DNA of 10,708 nucleotides from an uncultured Gemella sp. (GCA_927911695.1 CAKMQO010000058.1:1-10708), one strand, 5' to 3'. Positions 1 through 9,760 are shown, counted from the stretch's first letter. Notes: generated by a model not told the origin, from the sequence alone. A program made the numbers and translations.

Positions 1-17
1 AGATGAACAAAAAGTGA

Positions 18-53
18 AATCTTCATTTGAGATTCATAAAAGAAATATAAAAT
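18..53 (+). promoter_or_regulatory. Candidate promoter and dyad upstream of first PepSY gene
   Basis: A possible -10 TAAAAT lies at 48-53 with a weak -35-like TTTGAG at 26-31 (16 bp spacing). An inverted repeat AATCTT-N5-GAGATT (18-34, one T.G pair) overlaps the -35. The 29 bases at 18-46 match 26 of 29 bases at 705-733 upstream of the second copy, and the dyad is kept there as AATCTT-N5-AAGATT. The conservation is seen directly; a promoter or operator role is inferred. Confidence 0.4.
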
Positions 54-84
54 AAGAATATAAAGAAATAGAGGTAAATTAAAA

Positions 85-689
85 ATGACAAAAAATATTA
101 ATAACAACGAAATCGAAACAATTGAAGGAACTTATGTTGAAACTATCGAAAACGAGAACCAATATGACAACCAATATGATAACCAATATAATGAAGAACC
201 TAAAAAAAACAAAAAAGAAGCTTTTTAAAGCCATTAATTATTGGAGCGTTAGCTGTAGTGGTAACGAGCGGAGTTGGAGCTTATGCTTATGATAAATATG
301 AAACTGCACAAAGAACTAAAATTCAAGATGCTTACTCAAATATTAAGTTGAATACAGGAAATCAAACTAATTCAAATGACAATAACAATAGTGGAAATAA
401 TAACTCAAATAATAATAATAATAATCAGAACAATAATTCACAACAAAATACTCAAAATGTAAAATCACAACAAGAAATCCGCTCAATTGTAGCAGATGCA
501 ATATCAGTACCGGAGCAAAATATTAACTTTGTAAAAATTAAACCTAAATACGAGGATGATTATGCACCACAAAATAATGGAGTATCTTTATATGTTTATA
601 AAGTTGAAGCAAAAGCTAACGGATTAAAGTATGATGTAGTAGTAGATGCTGTGTCAGGAAAAGTATTAAAAGTGAAAATTGATGACTAG
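85..689 (+). CDS. Membrane-anchored PepSY-domain protein, copy 1 (frameshifted)
   Basis: The ATG at 85 follows an AGAGG site at 70-74. The frame stops at 226-228, but adding one A to the A8 run (202-209) or A6 run (211-216) restores a single frame to the stop at 687-689, giving about 201 aa. The repaired protein has an acidic N-terminal tail with three NQYD-like repeats (about 25-36), a basic KKNKKRS patch, a membrane segment at about 50-69, an Asn/Gln-rich linker at about 90-127, and a C-terminal domain at about 128-201. That domain ends in YDVVVDAVSGKVLKVKID, the typical second half of a PepSY repeat. The basic patch before the membrane segment predicts a cytoplasmic N-terminus and an extracellular PepSY domain. 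PepSY domains are known as propeptide or inhibitor-like modules; the role here is unknown. The frameshift is probably a sequencing error, because the next gene has the same junction intact. Confidence 0.75.
157..192 (+). repeat. Three tandem 12-bp repeats coding NQYD/NQYD/NQYN
   Basis: AACCAATATGAC, AACCAATATGAT and AACCAATATAAT follow one another in frame within the N-terminal tail of the first PepSY protein. They sit in the cytoplasmic extension that the second copy lacks. The 12-bp unit keeps the reading frame, so changes in copy number would alter tail length without breaking the gene. Confidence 0.85.
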
Positions 690-704
690 AAAAAATAATA
701 TTTT

Positions 705-740
705 AATCTTCATCTAAGATTTATAAAAGAAATTTATAAT
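705..740 (+). promoter_or_regulatory. Candidate promoter and dyad upstream of second PepSY gene
   Basis: A consensus -10 TATAAT is at 735-740, with only a weak -35-like TCTAAG at 713-718. The inverted repeat AATCTT-CATCT-AAGATT (705-721) overlaps the -35 position and matches the dyad at 18-34. The corresponding -10 of copy 1 aligns base for base (TAAAAT). No terminator is visible between the two genes, so read-through from copy 1 is also possible. Confidence 0.45.
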
Positions 741-769
741 GAAAATATAAAAAAAAGAGGTAAACGAAA

Positions 770-1320
770 ATGACAGAAAACAACAGAAAAAGAAACTTTT
801 TAAAACCATTAATTATTGGAGCAATAGCTGTAGTAGTAACAGGTGGAGTAGGAGCGTATGCATACGATAAGTATGAAACAGCACAAAGAGCTAAGATTCA
901 AGAAGCGTATTCAAATGTGAAGCTGAATGTTGGACAGCAATCAAATCAAAATGACAATAACGGAAACAATAACAATAATAGTAACAATAGTGATAATGGT
1001 TCAAACAGTAATTCGCAAAATGATAACCAATCTTCAAATGTTCAAATAATAATAATAATAACATCAACACTCAACAAAATGTACAAAATGCAAAATCACA
1101 ACAAGAAATTCGCTCTATAGTAGCACAAGCAATTTCAACGCCAGAACAAAATATTAATTTTGTAAAAATTAAACCTGAGTATGAGGATGATTACGCAGTT
1201 CAAAACAATGGGGTACCTTTATATGTTTATGATATAGAAGCTCGTGCAAATGGATTAGAATATGATCTAAAAGTTGATGCTGTGTCAGGAAAAGTTTTAA
1301 AAGTAGAAATAGATAACTAA
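770..1320 (+). CDS. Membrane-anchored PepSY-domain protein, copy 2 (frameshifted)
   Basis: The ATG at 770 follows AGAGG at 756-760. The first frame runs to about 1120, then goes out of frame with the PepSY part. Adding one A in the CAAA run at 1043-1046 turns an Ile run into an Asn run and joins the frame ending at 1318-1320, giving about 183 aa. The repaired protein has a short basic N-terminus (NNRKRN), a membrane segment at about 13-32, an Asn/Ser-rich linker at about 50-108, and a PepSY-like domain at about 110-183 ending YDLKVDAVSGKVLKVEIDN. It lacks the acidic tail of copy 1. A cytoplasmic N-terminus and extracellular C-terminal domain are inferred. The partner or substrate is unknown. 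A sequencing error is the likeliest cause of the break; a true pseudogene is possible. Confidence 0.72.
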
Positions 1321-1322
1321 AA

Positions 1323-1372
1323 AAAACTGATAGTCTAGAAATAATGTCTAGATTATCAGTTTTCTTTTTTTA
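1323..1372. terminator. Strong hairpin terminator, probably bidirectional
   Basis: A 17-bp stem (1323-1339 with 1347-1363, one G.T pair) encloses a 7-base loop and is followed by CTTTTTTT on the plus strand. On the minus strand the same stem is followed by a further run of T. It lies between the convergent second PepSY gene and the minus-strand membrane-protein pair, so it can end both transcripts. Confidence 0.88.
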
Positions 1373-1424
1373 GAAGGGAGTTTTTCATATAAATTAAATG
1401 ATATTTTCCCTTTTAAATGTTTAC

Positions 1425-1952
1425 TTATTTTTTGTTATTATTATAAATATAATATCCAATGAAAATAGCGGCTATTAAATATAAATTAAAGTTAGGGTTG
1501 GCGATATAAAATATCATAGCTTTATAAGATAGACGCATTAGTAATCCTTGGATAATCGATGGTGCAAAAAGTAAAACTAGTATTATAGAATTATCCATCT
1601 TCCTTGCTAATAATATTATAAAAATTAATATTAGCAGAAGAATTAGTATTGCTAAATATCTATTTACAATAATATTGAATGCAGTTGGGAATTTGAAAGG
1701 ATTAAAAAATATCAATAATGCAATTATTAATACTAATATTGTAATTATAGTATTTTTAGTGCGTTCATCAAGTTTGCTTTTATTAGTATACATGAAAATA
1801 TAACTTAAGTAGAATCCACCAAAAATAAAGGCTCCAACAACAGCGGCTTCTAATAAATTTAATGCCATGAATGGATTAGCTAATATTGGTGCTAGATAAA
1901 AAAGTATATATACACCAGTTGCTATTAGTAAATTACGTTTGAAAATAGTCAT
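1425..1952 (-). CDS. Multi-pass membrane protein of unknown function, 175 aa
   Basis: I do not recognise a family. The ATG at 1952 is preceded by AGGAG (complement of 1958-1962) five bases away, which fixes the start. The protein has about six hydrophobic segments, near residues 7-27, 32-53, 67-84, 98-117, 122-142 and 149-170. The only clearly polar loop, NKSKLDERTKN, lies at about 57-67. No catalytic motif is visible. It lies 13 bases downstream of the 105-aa membrane gene on the same strand, so the two are probably cotranscribed, and transcription would end at the 1323-1363 hairpin. The first helix contains ILFYLAPIL, very similar to ILYYIVPLL in the neighbour, so the two may be distant paralogues. 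The high Ile, Leu and Phe content suggests a purely membrane-embedded role such as a transporter accessory or immunity protein, but this is a guess. Confidence 0.72.
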   Translation of the reverse strand: MTIFKRNLLIATGVYILFYLAPILANPFMALNLLEAAVVGAFIFGGFYLSYIFMYTNKSKLDERTKNTIITILVLIIALLIFFNPFKFPTAFNIIVNRYLAILILLLILIFIILLARKMDNSIILVLLFAPSIIQGLLMRLSYKAMIFYIANPNFNLYLIAAIFIGYYIYNNNKK

Positions 1953-1965
1953 ATGATCTCCTTAT

Positions 1966-2283
1966 TTATTTTATTAATGCAGTTAAAGCATAGGCAACAA
2001 AAGAAAATACTATTATAAGAAGTATTAAAACTAAAGCACTTGAATTAAAAATGAAAAAAAGTGGCAGTGCTAAAGTAATACTTAGAAGCGGAGTATAAAT
2101 TGTTCTTTGAATAAAATATGTCACCAATAGTGTAATTGCAAATGATGAAAATCCATAAGCTAATATCAAAATAAAACCAGCTTTATCACTAGTTCCATTA
2201 TAAAATTTCAAAAAAAGTAGGGGAACAATATAGTATAAAATACTAGTAAGTAAAAATATCCCTAATAATGTTTTTCTTTGCAT
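1966..2283 (-). CDS. Small multi-pass membrane protein of unknown function, 105 aa
   Basis: I do not recognise a family. The ATG at 2283 has GGAGA (complement of 2291-2295) seven bases upstream. Three or four hydrophobic segments are visible, near residues 7-27, 35-59, 66-81 and 83-103, separated by short loops such as NGTSDKAG and QRTIYTP. The gene is first in a probable two-gene minus-strand unit with the 175-aa membrane protein and is transcribed divergently from upp. Its N-terminal helix shares the pattern ILxYxxPxL with the downstream protein. No enzymatic, ABC-transporter or sensor motif was found. The clean start and ribosome binding site argue that it is a real gene. Confidence 0.7.
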   Translation of the reverse strand: MQRKTLLGIFLLTSILYYIVPLLFLKFYNGTSDKAGFILILAYGFSSFAITLLVTYFIQRTIYTPLLSITLALPLFFIFNSSALVLILLIIVFSFVAYALTALIK

Positions 2284-2325
2284 GATAAAATCTCCATAAA
2301 TATTGTTTTTATTATTGTAATATTT

Positions 2326-2354
2326 TATGTAGTATAAGTCTAGTAATATAACAA
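2326..2354 (-). promoter_or_regulatory. Candidate promoter of minus-strand membrane-protein pair
   Basis: On the minus strand TTGTTA (complement of 2349-2354) and TACATA (complement of 2326-2331) are separated by 17 bp, about 45 bases upstream of the start at 2283. The match to the sigma-A consensus is moderate, and the AT-rich context raises the chance of coincidence. Confidence 0.4.
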
Positions 2355-2406
2355 AAGTAATAAAAAAAATATTTATTGAACTGAGTAAAATATTTTCGGA
2401 TATCCC

Positions 2407-2435
2407 TTGTTAAAATGAAATAATTAGAGTAAAAT
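2407..2435 (+). promoter_or_regulatory. Probable sigma-A promoter of upp
   Basis: TTGTTA at 2407-2412 and TAAAAT at 2430-2435 are spaced by exactly 17 bp and lie just upstream of the upp ribosome binding site AAAGGAGA (2453-2460). This predicts a short leader with no room for an attenuator or riboswitch. Both hexamers are close to consensus. Confidence 0.6.
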
Positions 2436-2469
2436 AAATATAATAATAATACAAAGGAGAACTATAATT

Positions 2470-3099
2470 ATGTCAAAAGTTCATGTTTTTGATCATCCAT
2501 TGATCCAACATAAATTATCTTTCATTAGAGATAAAAGAACGGGTTCTAAAGACTTTAGACAACTTACTAACGAAGTAGGTTCTTTAATGGCTTATGAAAT
2601 CACTCGTGATCTTCCACTAGAGGATGTTGAAGTGGAAACTCCAATCCAAACTACTACTTGTAAACGTCTTTCAGGTAAAAAAGTTGTATTCGTTCCAATT
2701 CTACGTGCAGGATTAGGAATGGTAGATGGATTAATGAATTTAATCCCATCTGCGAGAGTAGGTCACGTTGGACTATATCGTGATCCAGAAACTCTACAAC
2801 CACATGAGTATTTTGTTAAAATACCTAGCAATCCAGAAGAACGCCACTTTATAGTTGTTGACCCAATGTTAGCAACTGGAGGTTCAGCAATTGCGGCAAT
2901 TGACTCACTTAAACAACGTGGTGTTACTGATATTAAATTTATGTGTTTAATAGCAGCTCCAGAAGGTGTAAAAGCATTACATGAAGCACATCCAGATGTT
3001 GATATCTTTATTGCTGGTCTAGATGAAAAACTAAATGATCATGGATACATTGTACCAGGATTAGGGGATGCTGGAGACAGAATCTTCGGAACTAAATAA
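2470..3099 (+). CDS. upp: Uracil phosphoribosyltransferase
   Basis: This cytoplasmic pyrimidine-salvage enzyme converts uracil and PRPP to UMP and pyrophosphate. At 209 aa it has the usual length of the family. The PRPP-binding loop [12 protein letters not shown] is at residues 129-140. [12 protein letters not shown] (about 76-87) and the C-terminal uracil-binding segment [17 protein letters not shown] (192-208) are intact. The ATG is nine bases after AAAGGAGA. It is followed by 156 bases and then atpB, the common Bacilli neighbourhood of upp and the atp operon, but without an atpI gene in between. No clear terminator follows upp, so partial read-through into atp is possible. Assignment is very secure. 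Confidence 0.98.
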   Translation: MSKVHVFDHPLIQHKLSFIRDKRTGSKDFRQLTNEVGSLMAYEITRDLPLEDVEVETPIQTTTCKRLSGKKVVFVPILRAGLGMVDGLMNLIPSARVGHVGLYRDPETLQPHEYFVKIPSNPEERHFIVVDPMLATGGSAIAAIDSLKQRGVTDIKFMCLIAAPEGVKALHEAHPDVDIFIAGLDEKLNDHGYIVPGLGDAGDRIFGTK

Positions 3100-3144
3100 T
3101 AGTAGATTATTTTTAATTAAATCATATAAAATTTAAGAAATCGC

Positions 3145-3179
3145 TAGCAAATATTACAAAATCATATTATAATATGATT
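3145..3179 (+). promoter_or_regulatory. Candidate atp operon promoter within a perfect 20-bp palindrome
   Basis: A perfect palindrome at 3160-3179 (half-site AATCATATTA) contains a consensus -10 TATAAT at 3168-3173. The best -35 at 17 bp spacing is the poor TAGCAA (3145-3150). A second dyad, TTTAGA-AA-TCTAAA, lies at 3211-3224 before the atpB ribosome binding site. The palindrome could be an operator, a hairpin in the leader, or simply AT-rich coincidence around a promoter. Confidence 0.4.
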
Positions 3180-3255
3180 ATGTATTTCTAATTTTTTATA
3201 TTACAACAGATTTAGAAATCTAAAAGTTACTTAAGAAAAGAGGTGAGGGGAATAT

Positions 3256-3984
3256 ATGGAAAAACACACATATCTTATTACCAAATTATTTGGCTATGAT
3301 ATAACGGTTAATATTCCTAGTGTAATCACAACTTTAATAACAGTATTACTTACCTTTGTTATTGTGATGTTTCTAACTAGTAGAATAAAATTAAGACCAG
3401 ATAGTAAACGTCAAAATGCGGTTGAATTACTTGCGTATTTCGTTAGTGATAATGTCATCAAAGGTAATGTTAACTGGAAAAAATATGGTAAAGGATTATG
3501 GGCAACAGCTCTAACAATTATTTCACTTGTTGCAGTAGCAAATACTATAGGTGTATTAATAGAAGTTAGTTACAATGAAGTAGTTTATGTCAATTCTGTA
3601 ACTGCGGATCCAACATTTACTTTCTCTCTTGCATTATTAGTGATTGTCTTTACTCATTTTGCAGGAATTAAGTATAAAGGAGTTAAACACTATTTTGGTA
3701 CATATACTTCTTCAGGTATAGGTATTACACCGTTTAAGGTTATTGAAGAGTTCACAAACTTAATGACTTTTTCAATGCGTTTATTCGGTAATATCTATGC
3801 AGGTGAAATATTATTAGCACTATTAGCTACACTTACAACAGTAGGCTTCTTTGGTGCAATAGCTGGTATGGCAGGTCTAGTAGTATGGAAAGGATTCTCT
3901 CTATTTATAGGATTTATCCAAGCATATATCTTTACTGTCTTAACATTCATTTATTTATCACATAAAATTAGTGATGAACATTAA
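3256..3984 (+). CDS. atpB: ATP synthase subunit a (Fo)
   Basis: Subunit a is the membrane stator channel that carries protons past the c-ring. The 242-aa protein has five or so hydrophobic segments. The essential arginine is R175 in FSMRLFGNIYAGE, and the last helix carries the conserved GFIQAYIFTVLTFIYL with Q222. The ATG follows the purine-rich site AGGTGAGGGG at 3241-3250. It is the first gene of the eight-gene operon, with atpE 78 bases downstream. The small ATP synthase protein I gene (atpI), often found just before atpB in Bacilli, is absent here. The frame is intact along its whole length. Confidence 0.97.
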   Translation: MEKHTYLITKLFGYDITVNIPSVITTLITVLLTFVIVMFLTSRIKLRPDSKRQNAVELLAYFVSDNVIKGNVNWKKYGKGLWATALTIISLVAVANTIGVLIEVSYNEVVYVNSVTADPTFTFSLALLVIVFTHFAGIKYKGVKHYFGTYTSSGIGITPFKVIEEFTNLMTFSMRLFGNIYAGEILLALLATLTTVGFFGAIAGMAGLVVWKGFSLFIGFIQAYIFTVLTFIYLSHKISDEH

Positions 3985-4022
3985 TCTTTTTAAACGCACT
4001 ATATGTGCAAAAATCTAATAAT

Positions 4023-4051
4023 TAATAAAATTCATTTATTATCCAAGGAGG
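4023..4051 (+). promoter_or_regulatory. atpE leader: hairpin and near-perfect ribosome binding site
   Basis: TAATAAA (4023-4029) pairs with TTTATTA (4035-4041) around a 5-base loop, directly before AAGGAGG (4045-4051), which is 11 bases from the atpE ATG. A second small hairpin, GCAC-TATAT-GTGC, is at 3996-4008. The c subunit is needed in many copies per enzyme, so a strong translation signal is expected. Any role for the AT-only hairpin in mRNA processing or stability is an inference. Confidence 0.45.
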
Positions 4052-4062
4052 AAAATATAATT

Positions 4063-4280
4063 ATGGTAGAATTAATTGGAGCAGGTTTAGCAGCAGGTTT
4101 AGCAGCAGTTGGTGCTGGTATCGGTAACGGATTTTTTATTCGGTAAATTTTATCGAAGGTGTATCTCGCCAACCAGAATTAGAATCAAGATTAAAATCTA
4201 ATGCTTTCGTATTATTCGCACTTGTAGAAGCAGTACCTATCTTAGCTATCGTTATTTCATTCGTTATCTTAGCTAAATAA
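4063..4280 (+). CDS. atpE: ATP synthase subunit c (two single-base insertions in this sequence)
   Basis: Subunit c forms the rotating proteolipid ring of Fo. The ATG at 4063 opens MVELIGAGLAAGLAAVGAGI, the standard first helix with its glycine/alanine pattern, but the frame stops at TAA 4144-4146. Removing one T from the T6 run (4132-4137) and one T from the T4 run (4148-4151) restores GNGFLFGKFIEGVSRQPE and the second helix LFALVEAVPILAIVISFVIL, ending at 4278-4280 with a total of 71 aa. The ion-binding carboxylate is E55. Its neighbours (VEAVP) and GIGNG in helix 1 lack the Gln and Ser/Thr ligands typical of sodium-type rings, so proton coupling is inferred. Two insertions in one short essential gene point strongly to sequencing error. 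Confidence 0.93.
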
Positions 4281-4333
4281 TTTAGTATAATACTGTAAAC
4301 AAAAGAACTATGAAGAATAGGAGCATTTAGTAA

Positions 4334-4860
4334 ATGGAAAATTTAGTATTTTTAGCTACTGAACACTCTTCTCATCAAGGTTTTAATCTAGGGAATATGG
4401 CTATTAACATTGTAGCTGTATTAATCTTATTAGTATTACTGAAAAAATTCGCTTGGGACAAACTTATTGATATGTTAGATGAGCGTCAAAAATTAGTTGA
4501 AGGTCAACTTGATGATGCTGCTAAAAATCAAAAAGAAGCACTAATTTTACTTGAAGAAAATCAAGAAAAAATTAAAAAAATGCGCAACAAGAAATCAAAG
4601 TTATGATGGAAGATGCTCGTGAACAATCTAAGGTTGAAAAACAAGCTATTCTTGAAGAAGCGCGTAAACAAGCAGAACAATTAAAAGTAAATGCTCAACG
4701 AGACATTGAGGACGAGAAGAAAAGAGCGCTTGAAGAAATCAACAAACAAATTGCTGATTTATCAGTGCTTGTAGCTTCGAAAATTTTAGAAAAAGAATTA
4801 GATGGCTCAACACAAAGTGAATATGTTGATAAAGTCATTAAAGAGGTAGGGGTGAAATAA
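4334..4860 (+). CDS. atpF: ATP synthase subunit b (single-base deletion in this sequence)
   Basis: Subunit b is the peripheral stalk that holds F1 against rotation. The ATG at 4334 follows AGGAG at 4319-4323. A membrane segment lies at about 22-37, followed by a long charged helix rich in Glu, Lys and Gln. The frame breaks after about residue 82, because the A7 run at 4574-4580 is one base short. With A8 the protein reads through KKNAQQEIKVMMEDAREQ to a stop at 4858-4860, total 175 aa, a usual length for the family. The stop overlaps the atpH start as TAATG, implying translational coupling. As drawn, the first part would encode only a 90-aa truncated b subunit. Sequencing error is much more likely than two cooperating half-proteins. 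Confidence 0.94.
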
Positions 4861-5399
4861 TGAGTAAGTCAGTATTAGCTAATAAAATTGGATATTCATT
4901 ATTTGAAGTTGCAAAAGAAAATAACACTTTAGAAGAAGTTTCTCATGAGTTAAAGGAAGTTGCAAAAGTAGTTAATGGAAACTCTGATTTTGTTACATTG
5001 ATGAACAACCCTAATTTAGAAAAAATAAAAAAAATTAACCTGATTGATGCATCATTTGCAGGAGTAAATAAATATGTTGTGAATGTTGTTAAAATCTTAG
5101 CAGGTAATCTGCAAATCTCATTAATTAATTTCGTTTTAGAACAGTATACTGAATTGTTTAATAAACATTCAAGAAATGTTGTTGTTAAAGCTGAATCAGC
5201 TTCACCTTTAACTGAAGAACAGTTAGAAAATCTAAAAGAAAAAATTAAAAATGAGTTACAACTAGAAAATGTAGAAATTAATAATTTTGTAGATGAAAGT
5301 CTTCTAGGTGGTTTAAAACTTACTTATAATAATAAAGTAGTTGATGCTACTATAAAGGCGAAATTAAATGCTATAAAATCAAAAATTTCTTCAATCTAG
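4860..5399 (+). CDS. atpH: ATP synthase subunit delta (F1, OSCP homologue)
   Basis: Delta links the top of the alpha/beta head to the b stalk in the cytoplasm. The 179-aa protein has the N-terminal helical domain (about 1-105) and the C-terminal signature around residues 150-175, with DESLLGGLKLTYNNKVVDAT. The start overlaps the last base of atpF. Its ribosome binding site, GAGGTAGGGGTGA, lies inside the end of atpF, so expression is probably coupled. atpA starts 27 bases after the stop. The frame is intact. Confidence 0.96.
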   Translation: MSKSVLANKIGYSLFEVAKENNTLEEVSHELKEVAKVVNGNSDFVTLMNNPNLEKIKKINLIDASFAGVNKYVVNVVKILAGNLQISLINFVLEQYTELFNKHSRNVVVKAESASPLTEEQLENLKEKIKNELQLENVEINNFVDESLLGGLKLTYNNKVVDATIKAKLNAIKSKISSI

Positions 5400-5426
5400 A
5401 AGAAGTTGAAACAAGGAGGGACATAA

Positions 5427-6929
<1,503 letters not shown>

Positions 6930-6963
6930 GATGATAAGTAGTAGAGTAAAGGTGGTGAACTAA

Positions 6964-7836
<873 letters not shown>

Positions 7837-7843
7837 TAATGAG

Positions 7844-7875
7844 AAAGGAGAAGCTATTAAGTTAGCATACAACAT
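7844..7875 (+). promoter_or_regulatory. atpD ribosome binding site with unusually long spacer
   Basis: AAAGGAG at 7844-7850 is the only good ribosome binding site before atpD, but the ATG at 7876 is 25 bases away, against 6-11 for the other atp genes with a clear site. A small stem GCTA/TAGC (7853-7856 with 7863-7866) could shorten the effective distance. An additional assembly fault here is also possible. The in-frame stop TAA at 7858-7860 excludes a longer N-terminus in the sequence as given. Confidence 0.45.
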
Positions 7876-9290
<1,415 letters not shown>

Positions 9291-9310
9291 TACAAATAGG
9301 AGGTAAATAA

Positions 9311-9718
9311 ATGAATACTTTAAGTGTAAGCATTGTTACTCCTAATGGAGAAGCTTATAGCGCTAAAGAAGCTTCTATGGTTGTATTGGGAACTACAAGT
9401 GGACAACTTGGTGTGATGGCTAACCATGTTCCTATGGTTGCATCATTAAAGGTTGGTCCTCTTAAAGTGATTTTTCCCGATGGACGTGAAGAATATCTAG
9501 CTGTAAGTGAAGGATTTGTGGAAACACATAAAGGCGAAGTAACTATTATAGTTCAAACAGCAGAATTAGGTAAAGATATTGATGTTGAACGTGCTAAAAG
9601 AGCATTACAACGTGCAGAAGAGCGTCTTGCTAAAAAAGAAGATGGTCTTGATGTAAGACGAGCAGAATTAGCCTTAGCTAAAGCAATGGCTCGTCTGAAG
9701 GTAGCTGAACAATTGTAA
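9311..9718 (+). CDS. atpC: ATP synthase subunit epsilon (F1)
   Basis: Epsilon couples gamma to the c-ring and restrains wasteful ATP hydrolysis. The 135-aa protein has the N-terminal beta-sandwich (about 1-86, with GQLGVMANHVPMVASL) and a full C-terminal two-helix arm rich in Ala, Arg and Glu (about 88-135). IDVERA at residues 90-95 fits the I(L)DxxRA ATP-binding motif described for epsilon of the thermophilic Bacillus PS3 enzyme, so ATP-sensitive inhibition is plausible. The ATG is six bases after AGGAGGT (9298-9304). It is the last gene of the operon and is followed at once by a terminator. Confidence 0.97.
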   Translation: MNTLSVSIVTPNGEAYSAKEASMVVLGTTSGQLGVMANHVPMVASLKVGPLKVIFPDGREEYLAVSEGFVETHKGEVTIIVQTAELGKDIDVERAKRALQRAEERLAKKEDGLDVRRAELALAKAMARLKVAEQL

Positions 9719-9719
9719 G

Positions 9720-9760
9720 AAAAATGTAGTTCATATTTATTATGGACTACATTTTTTCTT
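9720..9760 (+). terminator. Terminator of the atp operon
   Basis: A 16-bp stem (9720-9735 with 9741-9756, one G.T pair) has a 5-base loop TTTAT and merges into a T-rich tail (TTTTTTCTT). It starts two bases after the atpC stop. The A-rich 5' arm means it may also work for transcripts arriving from the right. Confidence 0.88.

Larger units (their letters stand above)
18..1320 (+). repeat. Tandem gene duplication including upstream region
   Basis: Two units, roughly 18-689 and 705-1320, carry the same order of parts: upstream dyad, A-rich leader with AGAGG ribosome binding site, membrane segment, Asn-rich linker and PepSY-like domain. The membrane segment and the PepSY-like domain are closely similar between units. 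The linkers and the extreme N-termini have diverged. This is best read as duplication of a whole transcription unit followed by divergence. Confidence 0.85.

Noticed and set aside
2..55. An open frame from the left edge to TAA at 53-55, possibly the end of an upstream gene or of a third PepSY copy
   Set aside because: It is only 17 codons, overlaps the conserved upstream dyad and candidate promoter, and its residues do not resemble the PepSY C-terminus. It is more likely non-coding.
1374..1412. Inverted repeat AAGGGA...TCCCTT as terminator for the minus-strand pair
   Set aside because: The arms are short, the loop is 27 bases, and no T-run follows on the minus strand; the 1323-1363 hairpin is far better.
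4132..4146. Programmed -1 frameshift as an explanation for the atpE break
   Set aside because: A single -1 slip would give eight altered or extra residues between the two helices instead of the conserved FLFGKF; two inserted T bases explain the data better.
4334..4860. Two separate genes for a split b subunit (b and b-prime style)
   Set aside because: The second part has no membrane segment and no ribosome binding site of its own, and one added A in an A7 run gives a normal single b subunit.
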